From Halobacteriovoraceae bacterium (GTDB lineage Bacteria; Bdellovibrionota; Bacteriovoracia; Bacteriovoracales; Bacteriovoracaceae), in the NCBI GenBank assembly GCA_020635135.1, contig JACKAJ010000016.1, forward strand, positions 310,001 through 374,000: a stretch of DNA of 64,000 bases, read 5' to 3'. Made by a program: the position numbers and the translations under genes. The notes under the pieces are model-generated. The model was not told the origin of the DNA. It saw only the letters and a list, made by a program, of their open reading frames with translations, and did not search any database. Shown here one piece after another: positions 33,723-43,842 of the stretch (position 1 is the stretch's first letter; every line of letters starts with the position of its first letter).

Positions 33723-35204
33723 CTAATTCTTGCCCCAATTTTTAAATTTTTCAACTGAGACACCATACCGGCTGACTGCATTCTCATCGGCACCTTTTCC
33801 AATGAGAAGTTCAATTATATCAGCATCCTCCTGATTAGATTTTGTAGCTCGCGACTGATAAGCATAATGCAAGGGAGTTAAATCGTAGTCTCCACGCTGA
33901 TTGACATCTGCTCCGTTTGAAATAAGTTTTTCTACAACATTGGCCATAATTCCATAGCGCAACGGATTGAGTGATTCAGTTAAAGGAGTTCTTCCTCTAG
34001 TCCCTACACAATTAACAACGTTTCTATTTTTCAATTTTCTATTGAATTCATTCAACTTTACTTCTTTGTTTTCTGTGGTTCCATTACTCAAATAATCATT
34101 TATAGAATGAAGAGAATGAATAAAGTCGTCACATTCTTCAACTGTAATGGGACCATAGCTCTTTCTTGCTTCCAATATATAATCAGGCTCGGTTGGATTT
34201 CTCAGAGAATTTAATGATTTTGGCAAATGATTCTGTAATAATGTAGGGACTTTGGCATCGACTCTTTTCTTAAGATTTGGATCACGGCAAGTTACCGCAA
34301 AATCATAATTTTCTTCAACGTTTGAGAGAACGTAATTAAGGACGACCGTATCTTTTCCAGTTGATTCGAATACCGAATCATTGCTTTTACCTAAATACTG
34401 ATCCTTATAATTTGTATCAATAACTATTTCTCCATTGTCATTTTTCGAGATTTTCATCCCATACTCAGCCTCATATTGCTCGTCCGTATACTCATTTTTC
34501 TCTACAAATTCATTCAATTTTAAATAAGTGCTATCTTCAATTTTTTTAAATCGACATGGTCTTTCAACTTCATTGAGAGAACAAACACCATCTTTCGTAA
34601 TTTCGAGTTTTGTTAATGAATGGAGCTGGTAAGCTTCATTTGGGTTATCGATTGGGTAGACTGTTTTGATTTCTTCTTTAGAACAATTAAATTGTTTAAA
34701 AGACTTTTTTGTTATTTCGTTATAAATATTTTCATATTGAAGATAGTGGGTTCCAACAAAATCTTTTCTTAAATTTTCTTGAATCGCCTCAACATCATTC
34801 ACAGTCATATCGACTTTATCGTAAACAAGAGTTGCTTTGTAAGTATCCGTTGATTCAGGAATGCGCATCGAAAAATTAAGAATGATACTATTTTTAATAA
34901 TTTTTAAGGAAGCTTTTGATTGAGAATTATTGAAGTTTTTAATTTCTTCATAGATATTTCCAGAATCAGATTTATAACCAAAGCTATAGGAATTATAATC
35001 ACCAGACTTATTAATAACCTCGAGATGAGTTGTGTCAGTGAGATCAAGCGATTCTTTTTGTGTGGAATTCGATGCTTCTTTATTAAAAGAATAGATCCCG
35101 GGAGCAAGTGATTTCTTCTCCTCAGGCCGTGCAGTATGTGATTTAGAGCATGAACTTATTGCTATTAAAATGATAAAAGAGACACCCCATTTGATCTTCG
35201 ACAT
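33723..35204 (-). CDS. lipoprotein with C-terminal ankyrin repeats
   Basis: 493 residues with a lipobox signal peptide (IAISSC, Cys19) and an AAGGAG ribosome site. The first ~340 residues are not recognised: charged, with few cysteines (FNCSKEE, GVCSLNEVERPC, AVTCRDPN). Residues ~400-480 hold at least two ankyrin repeats (TPLTESLNPLRYGIMANVVE, LISNGADVNQRGDYDLTPLH, LLIGKGADENAVSRYG), usually protein-protein contact surfaces. Probably displayed in the periplasm or at the outer membrane. It lies alone between the OsmC-YcaO gene and tex. Confidence 0.8.
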   Translation of the reverse strand: MSKIKWGVSFIILIAISSCSKSHTARPEEKKSLAPGIYSFNKEASNSTQKESLDLTDTTHLEVINKSGDYNSYSFGYKSDSGNIYEEIKNFNNSQSKASLKIIKNSIILNFSMRIPESTDTYKATLVYDKVDMTVNDVEAIQENLRKDFVGTHYLQYENIYNEITKKSFKQFNCSKEEIKTVYPIDNPNEAYQLHSLTKLEITKDGVCSLNEVERPCRFKKIEDSTYLKLNEFVEKNEYTDEQYEAEYGMKISKNDNGEIVIDTNYKDQYLGKSNDSVFESTGKDTVVLNYVLSNVEENYDFAVTCRDPNLKKRVDAKVPTLLQNHLPKSLNSLRNPTEPDYILEARKSYGPITVEECDDFIHSLHSINDYLSNGTTENKEVKLNEFNRKLKNRNVVNCVGTRGRTPLTESLNPLRYGIMANVVEKLISNGADVNQRGDYDLTPLHYAYQSRATKSNQEDADIIELLIGKGADENAVSRYGVSVEKFKNWGKN

Positions 35205-35304
35205 AAAAACTCCTTAATGAATAATTAATGCACCATATCACGCAGTGCATAATCCTTCTACAGTCTCTGTAACTTTTACAAACTCCATGTTTCGCAATTA
35301 ACCA

Positions 35305-35333
35305 TTGGCTAGTTTTCTCGAAGCCGCTATCCT
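35305..35333 (+). promoter_or_regulatory. predicted promoter of tex (leaderless)
   Basis: TTGGCT (35305-35310), a 17-bp spacer and TATCCT (35328-35333). Six bases follow before the ATG at 35340, so transcription would start at the A of the start codon. No Shine-Dalgarno precedes this ATG. Confidence 0.5.
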
Positions 35334-35339
35334 CAACTC

Positions 35340-37622
35340 ATGAAAATCGAATCTGAAATCTCCCGTTACCTGGCCCAAGGCCTCTCCCTTCCTCCTCAAA
35401 GTGTCGCCAAAGTTCTGGCCCTACTCTATGAAGAAGAATGCACCATCCCCTTTATCGCTCGCTACCGAAAAGAAGCTACCGGGGGTCTCGATGAAGTGCA
35501 AATTGGAGCGATAAAGGACCATTACGAAACCTATCTCGAAGTCGAAAAAAGGCGCGCCTATATTTTAGAAACTATTCAAAAAATGGAGAAACTCACTCCT
35601 GAATTAAAGAATAAAATCTTGCAAGCCAATACTCTCAATCAACTTGAAGACCTCTACGCCCCTTATAAATCGAAAAAGAAAACAAAGGCCCAAATTGCCA
35701 GGGAACAGGGTCTGGAACCGCTTGCTGAGCTTATTAAATCATCCAGTGAATCACTGCAGAGCCTAGAGAAAAAAAATGGCGCTCAGTTTATTAATGAGCA
35801 CATCAAAACTTTCGAGGACGCCATAAGTGGGGCCGAAGATATTATAACAGAAGAGATTGCTCACAATGTGGAACTCAAGGAAAATTTAAGAGAGCGCTAT
35901 TGGAAAGAAGCTACTCTCAAATCAACTAAACATGCAAAAGCTGATGAAAATAAAGAAGCTCCTAAATTTAAAGATTATTTTGAATTTGAACAGAAAATTT
36001 TAGAGCTCAAAAACCCCAAAGTCGCACACCGCTTTTTGGCCATTCGTCGTGCCCAAGATTTAAAGATCCTCAAAGTCGAAATAATTTTCGATGAAAACCA
36101 AGCGACACAACTTATAAGTACTCTTTTTAATCTCTCTCAGCTTGGCTGCCGTGCGACCATTGAAAAATGCATAGCTCGCGCTTACAAATTTTCAATTCAC
36201 TCGAGCCTCACTCTTGAAATTAAAAATGAATTAAAAAAACTCTCTGATGAAAGTGCCATTGATGTTTTTGGGATTAATTTGAAAAACCTTTTGCTCCAGC
36301 CCTATCTTGGACCAAAGTCAGTTATTGGGATCGACCCAGGAATTCGCACGGGCTGCAAAGTTGCCGTTATTGATAAAAATGGAGTTTTTCTCGCCGATAC
36401 AGTAATCTATCCAGAAAGACACCCACAAGAAGCCATTCAAATTCTTCAAACTTGCATAGATCAACTCGATATCAAGCATATTGCTATCGGCAATGGAACC
36501 TATGGAAGGGAAACTCTCCAGTTTATCCAACAAAAAGTTCCTCAAGTGAAAGCTGGAAAAACCAAGGCCATGCTCGTCAACGAAGATGGAGCCAGTGTGT
36601 ATTCGGCCAGTGAAATTGCCAGAAAAGAATTTCCCGATAAAGATGTCACTGTTCGCGGGGCCATTAGTATCGCCCGCCGATTTCAAGATCCTCTTGCAGA
36701 GCTTGTTAAGATTGATCCCAAGTCTATTGGTGTTGGCCAGTACCAACACGACGTGAACCAAGTTCGCCTTAAAAAATCCCTCGAATCTGTCGTTGAAAAT
36801 TGTGTGAATTATGTCGGAGTGGATCTCAACACAGCGAGTTCTCCACTTCTCTCTTTTGTTTCAGGAATCACTCCCACTGTCGCCGATAATATTGTCAAAC
36901 AAAGAAAAAAACTCAAAGGCTTTAAAAATAGAAAAGAGCTTCTTAAAATTACTCGTTTTACTCAAAAAGTTTTTGAACAAGCAGCTGGTTTTCTTCGGAT
37001 TTATCAAAGTGAGAATCCGCTCGATGGAACTTTCATTCACCCAGAGCGCTACGAAATACTCGAAAAATGGTGCAAAGATCACAAAATAACATTGCAAGAA
37101 CTCACAACAAATCCATCGAAAATTCAACTTATCAAAAACGACCAAAAGCTTAAAACTGAACTTGGCGAGTTCACTCACCAAGATATAGTGAAATGCCTTC
37201 AAGCCCCCAGCCAAGACCCGAGAACAGAATTCGTATCTTTTGAATATCGAAATGATATCTCGACAATAAGCGATCTCAAAAAAGGTCAGTGGTACCCAGG
37301 GATCGTCACCAACATCACTCAATTTGGGGCCTTTGTTGATATCGGTATTAAGGAGAATGGTCTGATCCATGTCAGCCAAATGGCCGATAAATTTGTCGAA
37401 AATGCTTTCAATGAGCTCAAAGTTGGTCAGGAAGTCAAAGCACGCGTAATCGAAGTGGACAACGAGCGCGGGAGAATCTCGCTTTCTCTTAAATCAGACT
37501 CTGCAGATGATTCTGTTCCGGCTCCAAAAGGATCGTCAGATAAAAAAACTAAAAGAAAACCGCCAACTCAAGAGTTAAAAAATAATGCATTTGCCGCATT
37601 ATCAAATTTAAAATTAAAATAA
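35340..37622 (+). CDS. tex: Tex-family RNA-binding protein
   Basis: 760 residues, usual Tex length. Cytoplasmic nucleic-acid-binding protein linked to transcription. Order: Tex N-terminal domain (CTIPFIARYRKEATGGLDEV), YqgF/RuvC-like domain (SVIGIDPGIRTGCKVAVID, ~330-460), helix-hairpin-helix repeats (~490-620), and a C-terminal S1 domain (~640-715, GIVTNITQFGAFVDIGIKEN), followed by a basic tail. There is no ribosome site before the ATG and a promoter ends six bases upstream, suggesting a leaderless message. The YciB-like gene starts one base after the stop, so the two are translationally close. Confidence 0.96.
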   Translation: MKIESEISRYLAQGLSLPPQSVAKVLALLYEEECTIPFIARYRKEATGGLDEVQIGAIKDHYETYLEVEKRRAYILETIQKMEKLTPELKNKILQANTLNQLEDLYAPYKSKKKTKAQIAREQGLEPLAELIKSSSESLQSLEKKNGAQFINEHIKTFEDAISGAEDIITEEIAHNVELKENLRERYWKEATLKSTKHAKADENKEAPKFKDYFEFEQKILELKNPKVAHRFLAIRRAQDLKILKVEIIFDENQATQLISTLFNLSQLGCRATIEKCIARAYKFSIHSSLTLEIKNELKKLSDESAIDVFGINLKNLLLQPYLGPKSVIGIDPGIRTGCKVAVIDKNGVFLADTVIYPERHPQEAIQILQTCIDQLDIKHIAIGNGTYGRETLQFIQQKVPQVKAGKTKAMLVNEDGASVYSASEIARKEFPDKDVTVRGAISIARRFQDPLAELVKIDPKSIGVGQYQHDVNQVRLKKSLESVVENCVNYVGVDLNTASSPLLSFVSGITPTVADNIVKQRKKLKGFKNRKELLKITRFTQKVFEQAAGFLRIYQSENPLDGTFIHPERYEILEKWCKDHKITLQELTTNPSKIQLIKNDQKLKTELGEFTHQDIVKCLQAPSQDPRTEFVSFEYRNDISTISDLKKGQWYPGIVTNITQFGAFVDIGIKENGLIHVSQMADKFVENAFNELKVGQEVKARVIEVDNERGRISLSLKSDSADDSVPAPKGSSDKKTKRKPPTQELKNNAFAALSNLKLK

Positions 37623-37623
37623 T

Positions 37624-38175
37624 ATGAGTAATTATTCATTTTTATACGTTATTATCCCTCTTTTAGTTTTTGTCATTGTCGATAGTTTCGCCAGTCTCAA
37701 TACGGCATTGATCACAACAATTATTGCGGCGATCGGTGAATGTGCCTTTTCCTATTACTCTATTGGAGAACTCGATTCTTTTTCTGTTTTTTCAATATTT
37801 TTAGTTATTTTATTAGCAGGACTTTCTTTTTCTAAAAAGTCTCGAAAAATCTTTTATTTCAAACCGGCTATCCTTAGTTTAGGTCTCGGCTTTTTCTTAA
37901 TTATTACCTATATGCTGGATCAGTTTGTTTTATACGATGGAATGATGAAATATGGCCGGCTTTTATCTGAACCAACTTGGTCAATGATGCAAAACGAGCG
38001 CTTCCAGCACGTCCTTAAAATGGCTTCTTTAACAGTTGGAATTGCTTCACTTTTCCATGGGTTGGTCTCTATCTTTGCTGCTCTTAAATTCAACCGATGG
38101 TGGTGGTTTGTTGTTGCTGGACTTGGCAGTTACTTCTTTCTTTTTCTTGGAATTCTCGCGGCCAGTTTAATTTAA
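37624..38175 (+). CDS. inner-membrane protein, YciB/IspZ-like
   Basis: 183 residues with about five hydrophobic helices. The layout (FLYVIIPLLVFVIVDSFASL, then FSVFSIFLVILLAGLSFSKK, ending with a hydrophobic helix) resembles the YciB/intracellular septation family, but no diagnostic motif is certain. It starts one base after tex and shares its transcript, ended by a hairpin at 38203. Function in this organism unknown; the family is tied to cell envelope and septation. Confidence 0.6.
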   Translation: MSNYSFLYVIIPLLVFVIVDSFASLNTALITTIIAAIGECAFSYYSIGELDSFSVFSIFLVILLAGLSFSKKSRKIFYFKPAILSLGLGFFLIITYMLDQFVLYDGMMKYGRLLSEPTWSMMQNERFQHVLKMASLTVGIASLFHGLVSIFAALKFNRWWWFVVAGLGSYFFLFLGILAASLI

Positions 38176-38202
38176 TCTATAAATTCTTTCAACCTTTGAT
38201 TG

Positions 38203-38232
38203 ACCTAGATCTAGTTCTAGGTTTTTATTTTT
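38203..38232 (+). terminator. rho-independent terminator of the tex operon
   Basis: ACCTAGA and TCTAGGT pair around a six-base loop, followed by TTTTTATTTTT. It lies 28 bases past the YciB-like stop. Confidence 0.75.
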
Positions 38233-38303
38233 AAAGACCATAAAGTTCACACCTTTTTACTCCGAAAATACTAATGACTCTAAACTTTTCAATGGAAATT
38301 TTT

Positions 38304-39476
38304 ATGATACAAAAATTTTATCTTTTAACTCTTCTTTTCATTTTTTTCATTCAGTCTTGTTCTCAAACCACATCGCAAGGGCGTCGTGGGTTAGCTTCAG
38401 ACGAAGATAATCCAAGCATTCCAACCGATAACACGAGTGAAATGTGCAAGATTGAAAGCGATCGATACATAAAATCCGACGAATATCTCATCTATCTCAA
38501 TCAAAGTATTAAAAGACTTGATGGCGTTAAAAATTATAATACTCCTGAGATTAAAGAATTCGTCAAAAAATGGAATGAAGATTTTAAAAGTGCTAAAAAA
38601 CAGAAAAAAATTGCTGAAGAGAATTTAAAAAATTTAGGATGTAGTAATGCTTATTTATGTTCTTCTCTTACAATTCATAATAAAGATCTCACAAAAGAAT
38701 TTGATCTTTTAACCAAAGAGAATAGAGATGACGATGAGACCAAAACGAGAATTTCATTACTAGGGAAATACCTTATTAATAATGAAAAGTTACTAAAAGA
38801 AAAAAATTGTCAATGTGAAGTTGATTATAATGATGATGGGTATTTTACTTCTTCAGACTTTTATCACCTTGTGTACACGATAGAGGTTCCACCAAGCCAA
38901 GGCCGTATAGAAAAAAAGACATACTTTGCAGCCCATGTCGCCGATGATCTTAAAATTCCTGGCAAAAAATATTATTTTCGCTATAAGCAAAATTCAAATC
39001 AAACGAATTATCAAGCAGCCGACGAACTTCTCCGTTATAAGAAAGACTTAACAATATTCAAGGGCTGTGAATTGACCAAAAATCTTTATCATAGACAAGA
39101 ATCTCCTCAAGATGAAATATACCTTCATTATCCTCTCAATAGCTATTACAAAACTTTCTATAATTATGGGTCGCTTAATCTTCAAGAAACACTCATGATA
39201 AAATATTCAGAGTTTAAACAATTTTTAGAAGGTCTACATTCTGGCGTTCATGACAATCTAGAACTTGTACAAGGACAAGCATTAAGCTTTAATTATGCTA
39301 AAGATAAATTAGACAAACCTAACCTCAAAAACATTGGGGAAGTTCGCCAATATTGTCATTCCAATGGAGGAGAACTGCACATCGGAATTAGTAGTGCTCC
39401 AGCTATAACTCAATTTCATACTGATGGGATTACAACGGACACATTGCGCTTTTTTTGCTTTAAAGGAGAAATTTAA
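38304..39476 (+). CDS. lipoprotein with a single EF-hand/dockerin-like loop
   Basis: About 390 residues. I use the ATG at 38304; upstream in-frame ATGs at 38292 and 38274 lack a better ribosome site, and the signal peptide and lipobox (FIFFIQSC) begin here. Residues ~30-180 are charged and helical. Near residue 175 a Cys pair (CQC) precedes VDYNDDGYFTSSDFYHL, a calcium-loop-like motif also found in the lipoproteins at 14878 and 40581. The C-terminus ends FFCFKGEI. Its overall architecture resembles the 14878 product, so the two may be distant paralogues. Function unknown. Confidence 0.75.
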   Translation: MIQKFYLLTLLFIFFIQSCSQTTSQGRRGLASDEDNPSIPTDNTSEMCKIESDRYIKSDEYLIYLNQSIKRLDGVKNYNTPEIKEFVKKWNEDFKSAKKQKKIAEENLKNLGCSNAYLCSSLTIHNKDLTKEFDLLTKENRDDDETKTRISLLGKYLINNEKLLKEKNCQCEVDYNDDGYFTSSDFYHLVYTIEVPPSQGRIEKKTYFAAHVADDLKIPGKKYYFRYKQNSNQTNYQAADELLRYKKDLTIFKGCELTKNLYHRQESPQDEIYLHYPLNSYYKTFYNYGSLNLQETLMIKYSEFKQFLEGLHSGVHDNLELVQGQALSFNYAKDKLDKPNLKNIGEVRQYCHSNGGELHIGISSAPAITQFHTDGITTDTLRFFCFKGEI

Positions 39477-39774
39477 GCTGTATATAAAAAAATTGACAGT
39501 TTTACCCAACTACTCTTAACCGTTCAAAATAACGAAGTTTTTTTAGATGATGAAAATTAATAATACCGGTCTTCATAAGCACTCTTATAAAGCCATTAAC
39601 GAGCAAATACCCATATTTGTGTCAACTTGAGCTCTAGGCCCCGTGAAAAATCTATTTAAAGCATCTCAAAATGAGTTAAACAATTCTTAAACTCACAAGA
39701 ACAAATAGCAATGACTTATTAAATCCCCCCATTTTTTACTATAGGTCTTAAGTAAAATTCATTAAAATTGAATA
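39477..39774. other. non-coding region upstream of the tetR gene
   Basis: About 300 bp without a supported gene. It includes an AT-rich part near 39490-39540 and, directly before the TetR start, TAAAAT followed by six bases and the ATG (39775). No -35 box has proper spacing there, so the promoter stays uncertain. A 27-codon ORF near 39547 has no ribosome site and is not called. Confidence 0.4.
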
Positions 39775-40431
39775 ATGTCTGAAAATTTAAAAATCAAAAC
39801 CAAAGCAAGAAAAAAACCTCAACAAAAAAGAAGCCAAAAACTTGTCAGCTATATTCTTTCGGGGACAGTCAAGGCCTTAAAAACTTTTGGCATCGATGGA
39901 CTATCTACGAACAAGATATCTAAAATGGCCGGAGTCAGCGTTGGTTCTTATTACCAGTATTTTCCTAACAAAGAGGCTGTCCTCTCTAAAGTTGCCGATG
40001 AAATTGTTTCTAAGACTAAGAAAAACATTTTAGAGGCCATGAACCCTCAAGAAACTATTGAATTAAAACAAAGGATTGATCAAATAATTGATTATTCAGT
40101 CAATGAATTTTTAAAAAACGATTTTCTTATTAGAGATCTGACTGCCATTGTTTTTATGCTTAAAAAACATGATAGCATCATCCAAACCAGGCAAGAGATT
40201 ATCAACTCGACAGCCGATATCTTGGAAAATGAATTTGAAGTTCCTACTCAAAATGCTTCTCGGCTAGCTTATACCCTCATCAATGCTTTTATTGGCAATG
40301 TTCATACCTACGCTTTAACCAAAGACGAAAAAAAACCCTTCGACGTGATTCAATTAAAGCAGAACTTAAGTGAACTGTATGTCACTTTGATCAAAGAGTT
40401 CCAAAAAGATACTCCTCATACGAATGCTTAA
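39775..40431 (+). CDS. TetR-family transcriptional regulator
   Basis: 218 residues. The N-terminal helix-turn-helix is clear (LSTNKISKMAGVSVGSYYQY with FPNKEAVLSKV), residues ~45-75, after a very basic leader (KARKKPQQKRSQK). The ligand domain (~80-218) has no recognisable binding signature. No Shine-Dalgarno is visible before the ATG. It stands alone; its neighbours (EF-hand lipoprotein, zinc protease) give no obvious target, although many TetR genes control a nearby operon. Confidence 0.92.
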   Translation: MSENLKIKTKARKKPQQKRSQKLVSYILSGTVKALKTFGIDGLSTNKISKMAGVSVGSYYQYFPNKEAVLSKVADEIVSKTKKNILEAMNPQETIELKQRIDQIIDYSVNEFLKNDFLIRDLTAIVFMLKKHDSIIQTRQEIINSTADILENEFEVPTQNASRLAYTLINAFIGNVHTYALTKDEKKPFDVIQLKQNLSELYVTLIKEFQKDTPHTNA

Positions 40432-40580
40432 ATTGCCAATAGTTGTTGGCAGAGTCTTCTAAGGGAATCATCCTTTAAGTCCTTAAAAGAAATGAACTTT
40501 TCTAAAATTATCCAAGAGGCTCTCTCAATTTGAATCTATAATTTACGAGGATACTTAAGTTTTAGAGGTGGTGCTTTATC

Positions 40581-41882
40581 ATGTGTCGAATTTTTCTAAT
40601 TTTTACTTTATTATTTATGATGTTTGCCTGCCAAGAAAAACAAATACAAAAACCGAGAAATATTGCCTCTCAATCCTATGAAGTAAAAAGCTCAAAAGAT
40701 GAATACAAAGTAGCGATGATTCTCTTAGATTTCACCAATGCGAAAACTTCAAAAAACTACCCGATCGAAGCTGCCGAAAAGTCCATGCAGCACATTCACG
40801 ATTATTTTTACAGTATGAGCCGTGGAACAATCGATTTTAATCTCGATGCCAATGGTGATAATAAAATGGATATCTTTGTTGTTCCCCTGAATTATGCTTA
40901 CTCTGAAGAAAACAAAGGTTTAATCTGCGGGAATAGGCTTCGCAATGATCACATCAATGCTATCAATCAAACTTCTGACGTTTCTCTATACAATCACTTT
41001 ATTTTTGTATCATCTCGATCGGCAACACCAACTCAAGGTGAAAACACCGGACTGTGTGGCTTTACTGGAAAGGGCGTTAAAGTTTGGCCAGGACGTTATG
41101 ATTATGCCAGTGTTAGAGTGACAGATCCGAACCACGATTTTGCTTTTATTCATGAACTTGGTCATACTTTAAATTTGAAACACTCTGGGACATTCACAGA
41201 TATTCACCGCGACAACCACAATGATCCTGCTTGCTTCATGAGCTATAGTTATAGATTTAATCATCCCAATGCTCCCAAATCTCATCAACTAGGAATTTTT
41301 AGAAACAACCCTGCAGCCATTGAAGAAGTGGATGAATCGGGAACATACACTATCGAAAATCTTTCTACCCGCTCTGAAGGGATCCCAAAAATTCTCAATA
41401 TTGGCTATTTTTTCTATGTGTCGTTGAGATCTCTATATGAAGAAGATACAACAATTCCAGAAAATTCAACGGGAATTCATATTCATCAGATTTTCAAATA
41501 CGAAGAAGCATATTCTTATCTCCACAAGTTTTCGCCCACTCAAATCTCTCTTAAAAATAAAAATGATAAGGTTACCTTTGGTCGTTATACCATCGAGCTT
41601 TTAAACGATCTCACACCAACTTCACTCACTGCTGATATCAACGTAACAGTGGATACTAATACTTGTGATTTAGACTACAATAACGATGGCCGCTTTTCCG
41701 TTACCGATATTATTCACTTGAGAAAAGTTGATAAAAAATTAGAAGATCAAATTGACGGAAAATACTATTATAAAAGAGTCTACGAACAGATTGATCGTTT
41801 AAAGCCTGTTCTTTTAAAACAGCAATCATTGGCAAAAGCAATGCGTTGGTTTAATTGCGATTCTGTCATCCCTAAACAATAA
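40581..41882 (+). CDS. lipoprotein zinc metallopeptidase with EF-hand-like C-terminal module
   Basis: 433 residues with lipobox (FMMFAC, Cys17) and a GAGGTGGTG ribosome site. The zincin site is complete: HELGHTLNLKHSG (HExxHxxxxxH, ~residue 195) with a Met-turn-like CFMSYS about 30 residues on, as in M6/M11-type metzincins. A second segment (~240-350) is beta-rich. The C-terminal part contains CDLDYNNDGRFSVTDIIHLR, a dockerin/EF-hand-like calcium loop shared with two other lipoproteins of this window. Likely a surface or periplasmic protease; substrate unknown. An acidic Asp-rich loop (LDANGDNKMDIF, ~95) could bind calcium too. Confidence 0.87.
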   Translation: MCRIFLIFTLLFMMFACQEKQIQKPRNIASQSYEVKSSKDEYKVAMILLDFTNAKTSKNYPIEAAEKSMQHIHDYFYSMSRGTIDFNLDANGDNKMDIFVVPLNYAYSEENKGLICGNRLRNDHINAINQTSDVSLYNHFIFVSSRSATPTQGENTGLCGFTGKGVKVWPGRYDYASVRVTDPNHDFAFIHELGHTLNLKHSGTFTDIHRDNHNDPACFMSYSYRFNHPNAPKSHQLGIFRNNPAAIEEVDESGTYTIENLSTRSEGIPKILNIGYFFYVSLRSLYEEDTTIPENSTGIHIHQIFKYEEAYSYLHKFSPTQISLKNKNDKVTFGRYTIELLNDLTPTSLTADINVTVDTNTCDLDYNNDGRFSVTDIIHLRKVDKKLEDQIDGKYYYKRVYEQIDRLKPVLLKQQSLAKAMRWFNCDSVIPKQ

Positions 41883-41934
41883 ATCCCATAGACGAATATC
41901 CTTAAATAATCTATTGTGAAGAAAAGGATAATCA

Positions 41935-43833
41935 ATGGCCACTGACACAGAAAATGCTGAACAAAGCAAGTACTTGGCATTACTTTCACTCTCCGCCTTA
42001 GGAATCGTTTTTGGAGATATTGGAACTAGTCCGCTTTACGCCATTCGAGAATGTTTTTCAGGCGAACACGCTCTTGCCATCACAGATCTCAATGTCTATG
42101 GTGTATTGTCACTCATTTTTTGGTCTATGATCCTTGTTATTGTCATCAAATACATGATCATTGTTTTGAGAGCTGATAACAAAGGCGAAGGGGGTATCCT
42201 TGCCCTCATGGCCTTAGTTTACAACAAGACAACTAATAAAAGTTCACCTTATCTCTCTCAGGCCGTGCTTATCCTTGGCCTCTTTGGATCGGCACTCTTA
42301 TATGGAGATGGTGTTATCACTCCTGCCATTTCTGTTCTCAGTGCCATTGAAGGACTAAAGGTCGCCACTCCCATTTTCGAGCCCTATATTCTCCCCATAA
42401 CAACAGTTATTCTCGTTCTCCTTTTTTCTTTTCAAAAGTTTGGAACAGGAAAAATAGGAATATTTTTTGGCCCCATCATGCTACTTTGGTTTGGAAGTTT
42501 AGGGGTTCTCGGGGCTATCAATGTTTGGAGAGCTCCTACCATTCTCTATTCTATTAACCCCCAATACGCTTTTGACTTTTTTATTTTAAATAAAGCTCAT
42601 GGTCTTATTGTCCTCGGTTCTATTTTCTTAGTCGTCACAGGAGGAGAAGCCGTTTACGCTGATATGGGGCACTTTGGGAAAAAACCCATTCGCCTGGCCT
42701 GGTTTACAGTGGCCATGCCAGCATTGCTCTTAAATTATTTTGGACAAGGGGCCTTGATGATGTTTCAACCTGAAACCGCAGAAAACCCTTTCTTTCACAT
42801 GATGCCCAAAGCTCTCTTGTACCCTGCCGTTATTTTATCGGCTATGGCCACGGTCATTGCTTCCCAGGCCGTTATCTCTGGAGTGTTTTCTCTCACCCGA
42901 CAAGCTATCATGCTTGGTTATTTTCCTCGTGTTCGCATACTTCACACATCTTATAAAGAAATTGGACAAATCTATATTCCACTTCTCAACTGGATGATGC
43001 TCTTTGCGACTCTCTTTTTAGTATATTTCTTTAAATCTTCGAGCTCTCTGGCAGCAGCTTATGGTATTGCGATCTCTATCACTATGGTCATCACGACACT
43101 TTTGGTATTTGAGCTCGCAATGAAAAAATGGAAATTGCCACTCACTCTCACACTCCCTTTATTTCTCATTTTTTTAAGTATTGATATTAGTTTTTTCGCA
43201 GCCAATTCCATTAAGTTCTTCCAAGGTGGATGGTTCCCTATCGTACTTGGTATTGGAATCTTCTTCATTATGGCCACCTGGGAAAAAGGAAGAGAAATTT
43301 TAAAACTCCGCCTCCACAAACACCTTAAACCTCTTGTTCCTTTTTTGGAATCATTAGATAAGTCTGAGTTTTCCCAAGCAAAGGGTACGGCCATCTATAT
43401 GATCAATGAAAGTTATTACACTCCACCTGCTTTCATTCATAATCTTGAACATAATCAAGTCTTGCACGAAAGAGTGATATTTATGAATATCGAAACTACA
43501 GAAAATCCATATATTACTAATAAAGATCGTTTAGAAATAGTCAATCTACCTGGAAAGACATGTCTCATAAAAGTCTTTTATGGATTTATGCAATCACCAG
43601 ATATGACTAATATTTTAGAATTAGCGAAACCCCTTTTAGAATTTCCAATCGATATTGAAAAAACCACTTTTTTCCTCAGTCATGAATCACTCAGAGCGAC
43701 TCCTTTGCCCGGCATGGCTATTTGGCGAGAAAAACTTTTTGCTTTTTTATCTCGCAACCAACTTCAAGCCACTGAACACTTCAAAATCCCTCGTGATCGA
43801 GTGGTCGAACTTGGGATGCAAATCAACCTTTAA
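41935..43833 (+). CDS. kup: KUP-family potassium transporter
   Basis: 632 residues, usual for the family. Twelve transmembrane segments (1-430) contain the KUP marks GIVFGDIGTSPLYAIRECF near the start, ADNKGEGGILALMALV, LYGDGVITPAISVLSAIEGL and TGGEAVYADMGHFG. The cytoplasmic C-terminus is ~200 residues. KUP proteins take up potassium, probably with protons. An AAAGGA ribosome site supports the start. The DUF442 phosphatase gene begins 9 bp after its stop, so both could form one transcript. Confidence 0.96.
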   Translation: MATDTENAEQSKYLALLSLSALGIVFGDIGTSPLYAIRECFSGEHALAITDLNVYGVLSLIFWSMILVIVIKYMIIVLRADNKGEGGILALMALVYNKTTNKSSPYLSQAVLILGLFGSALLYGDGVITPAISVLSAIEGLKVATPIFEPYILPITTVILVLLFSFQKFGTGKIGIFFGPIMLLWFGSLGVLGAINVWRAPTILYSINPQYAFDFFILNKAHGLIVLGSIFLVVTGGEAVYADMGHFGKKPIRLAWFTVAMPALLLNYFGQGALMMFQPETAENPFFHMMPKALLYPAVILSAMATVIASQAVISGVFSLTRQAIMLGYFPRVRILHTSYKEIGQIYIPLLNWMMLFATLFLVYFFKSSSSLAAAYGIAISITMVITTLLVFELAMKKWKLPLTLTLPLFLIFLSIDISFFAANSIKFFQGGWFPIVLGIGIFFIMATWEKGREILKLRLHKHLKPLVPFLESLDKSEFSQAKGTAIYMINESYYTPPAFIHNLEHNQVLHERVIFMNIETTENPYITNKDRLEIVNLPGKTCLIKVFYGFMQSPDMTNILELAKPLLEFPIDIEKTTFFLSHESLRATPLPGMAIWREKLFAFLSRNQLQATEHFKIPRDRVVELGMQINL

Positions 43834-43842
43834 GGAAATATT

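Noticed and set aside
31448..35204. YcaO gene as the core of a peptide natural-product cluster
   Set aside because: No precursor peptide, dehydrogenase or exporter next to it; neighbours are a DUF2490 barrel and an ankyrin lipoprotein.
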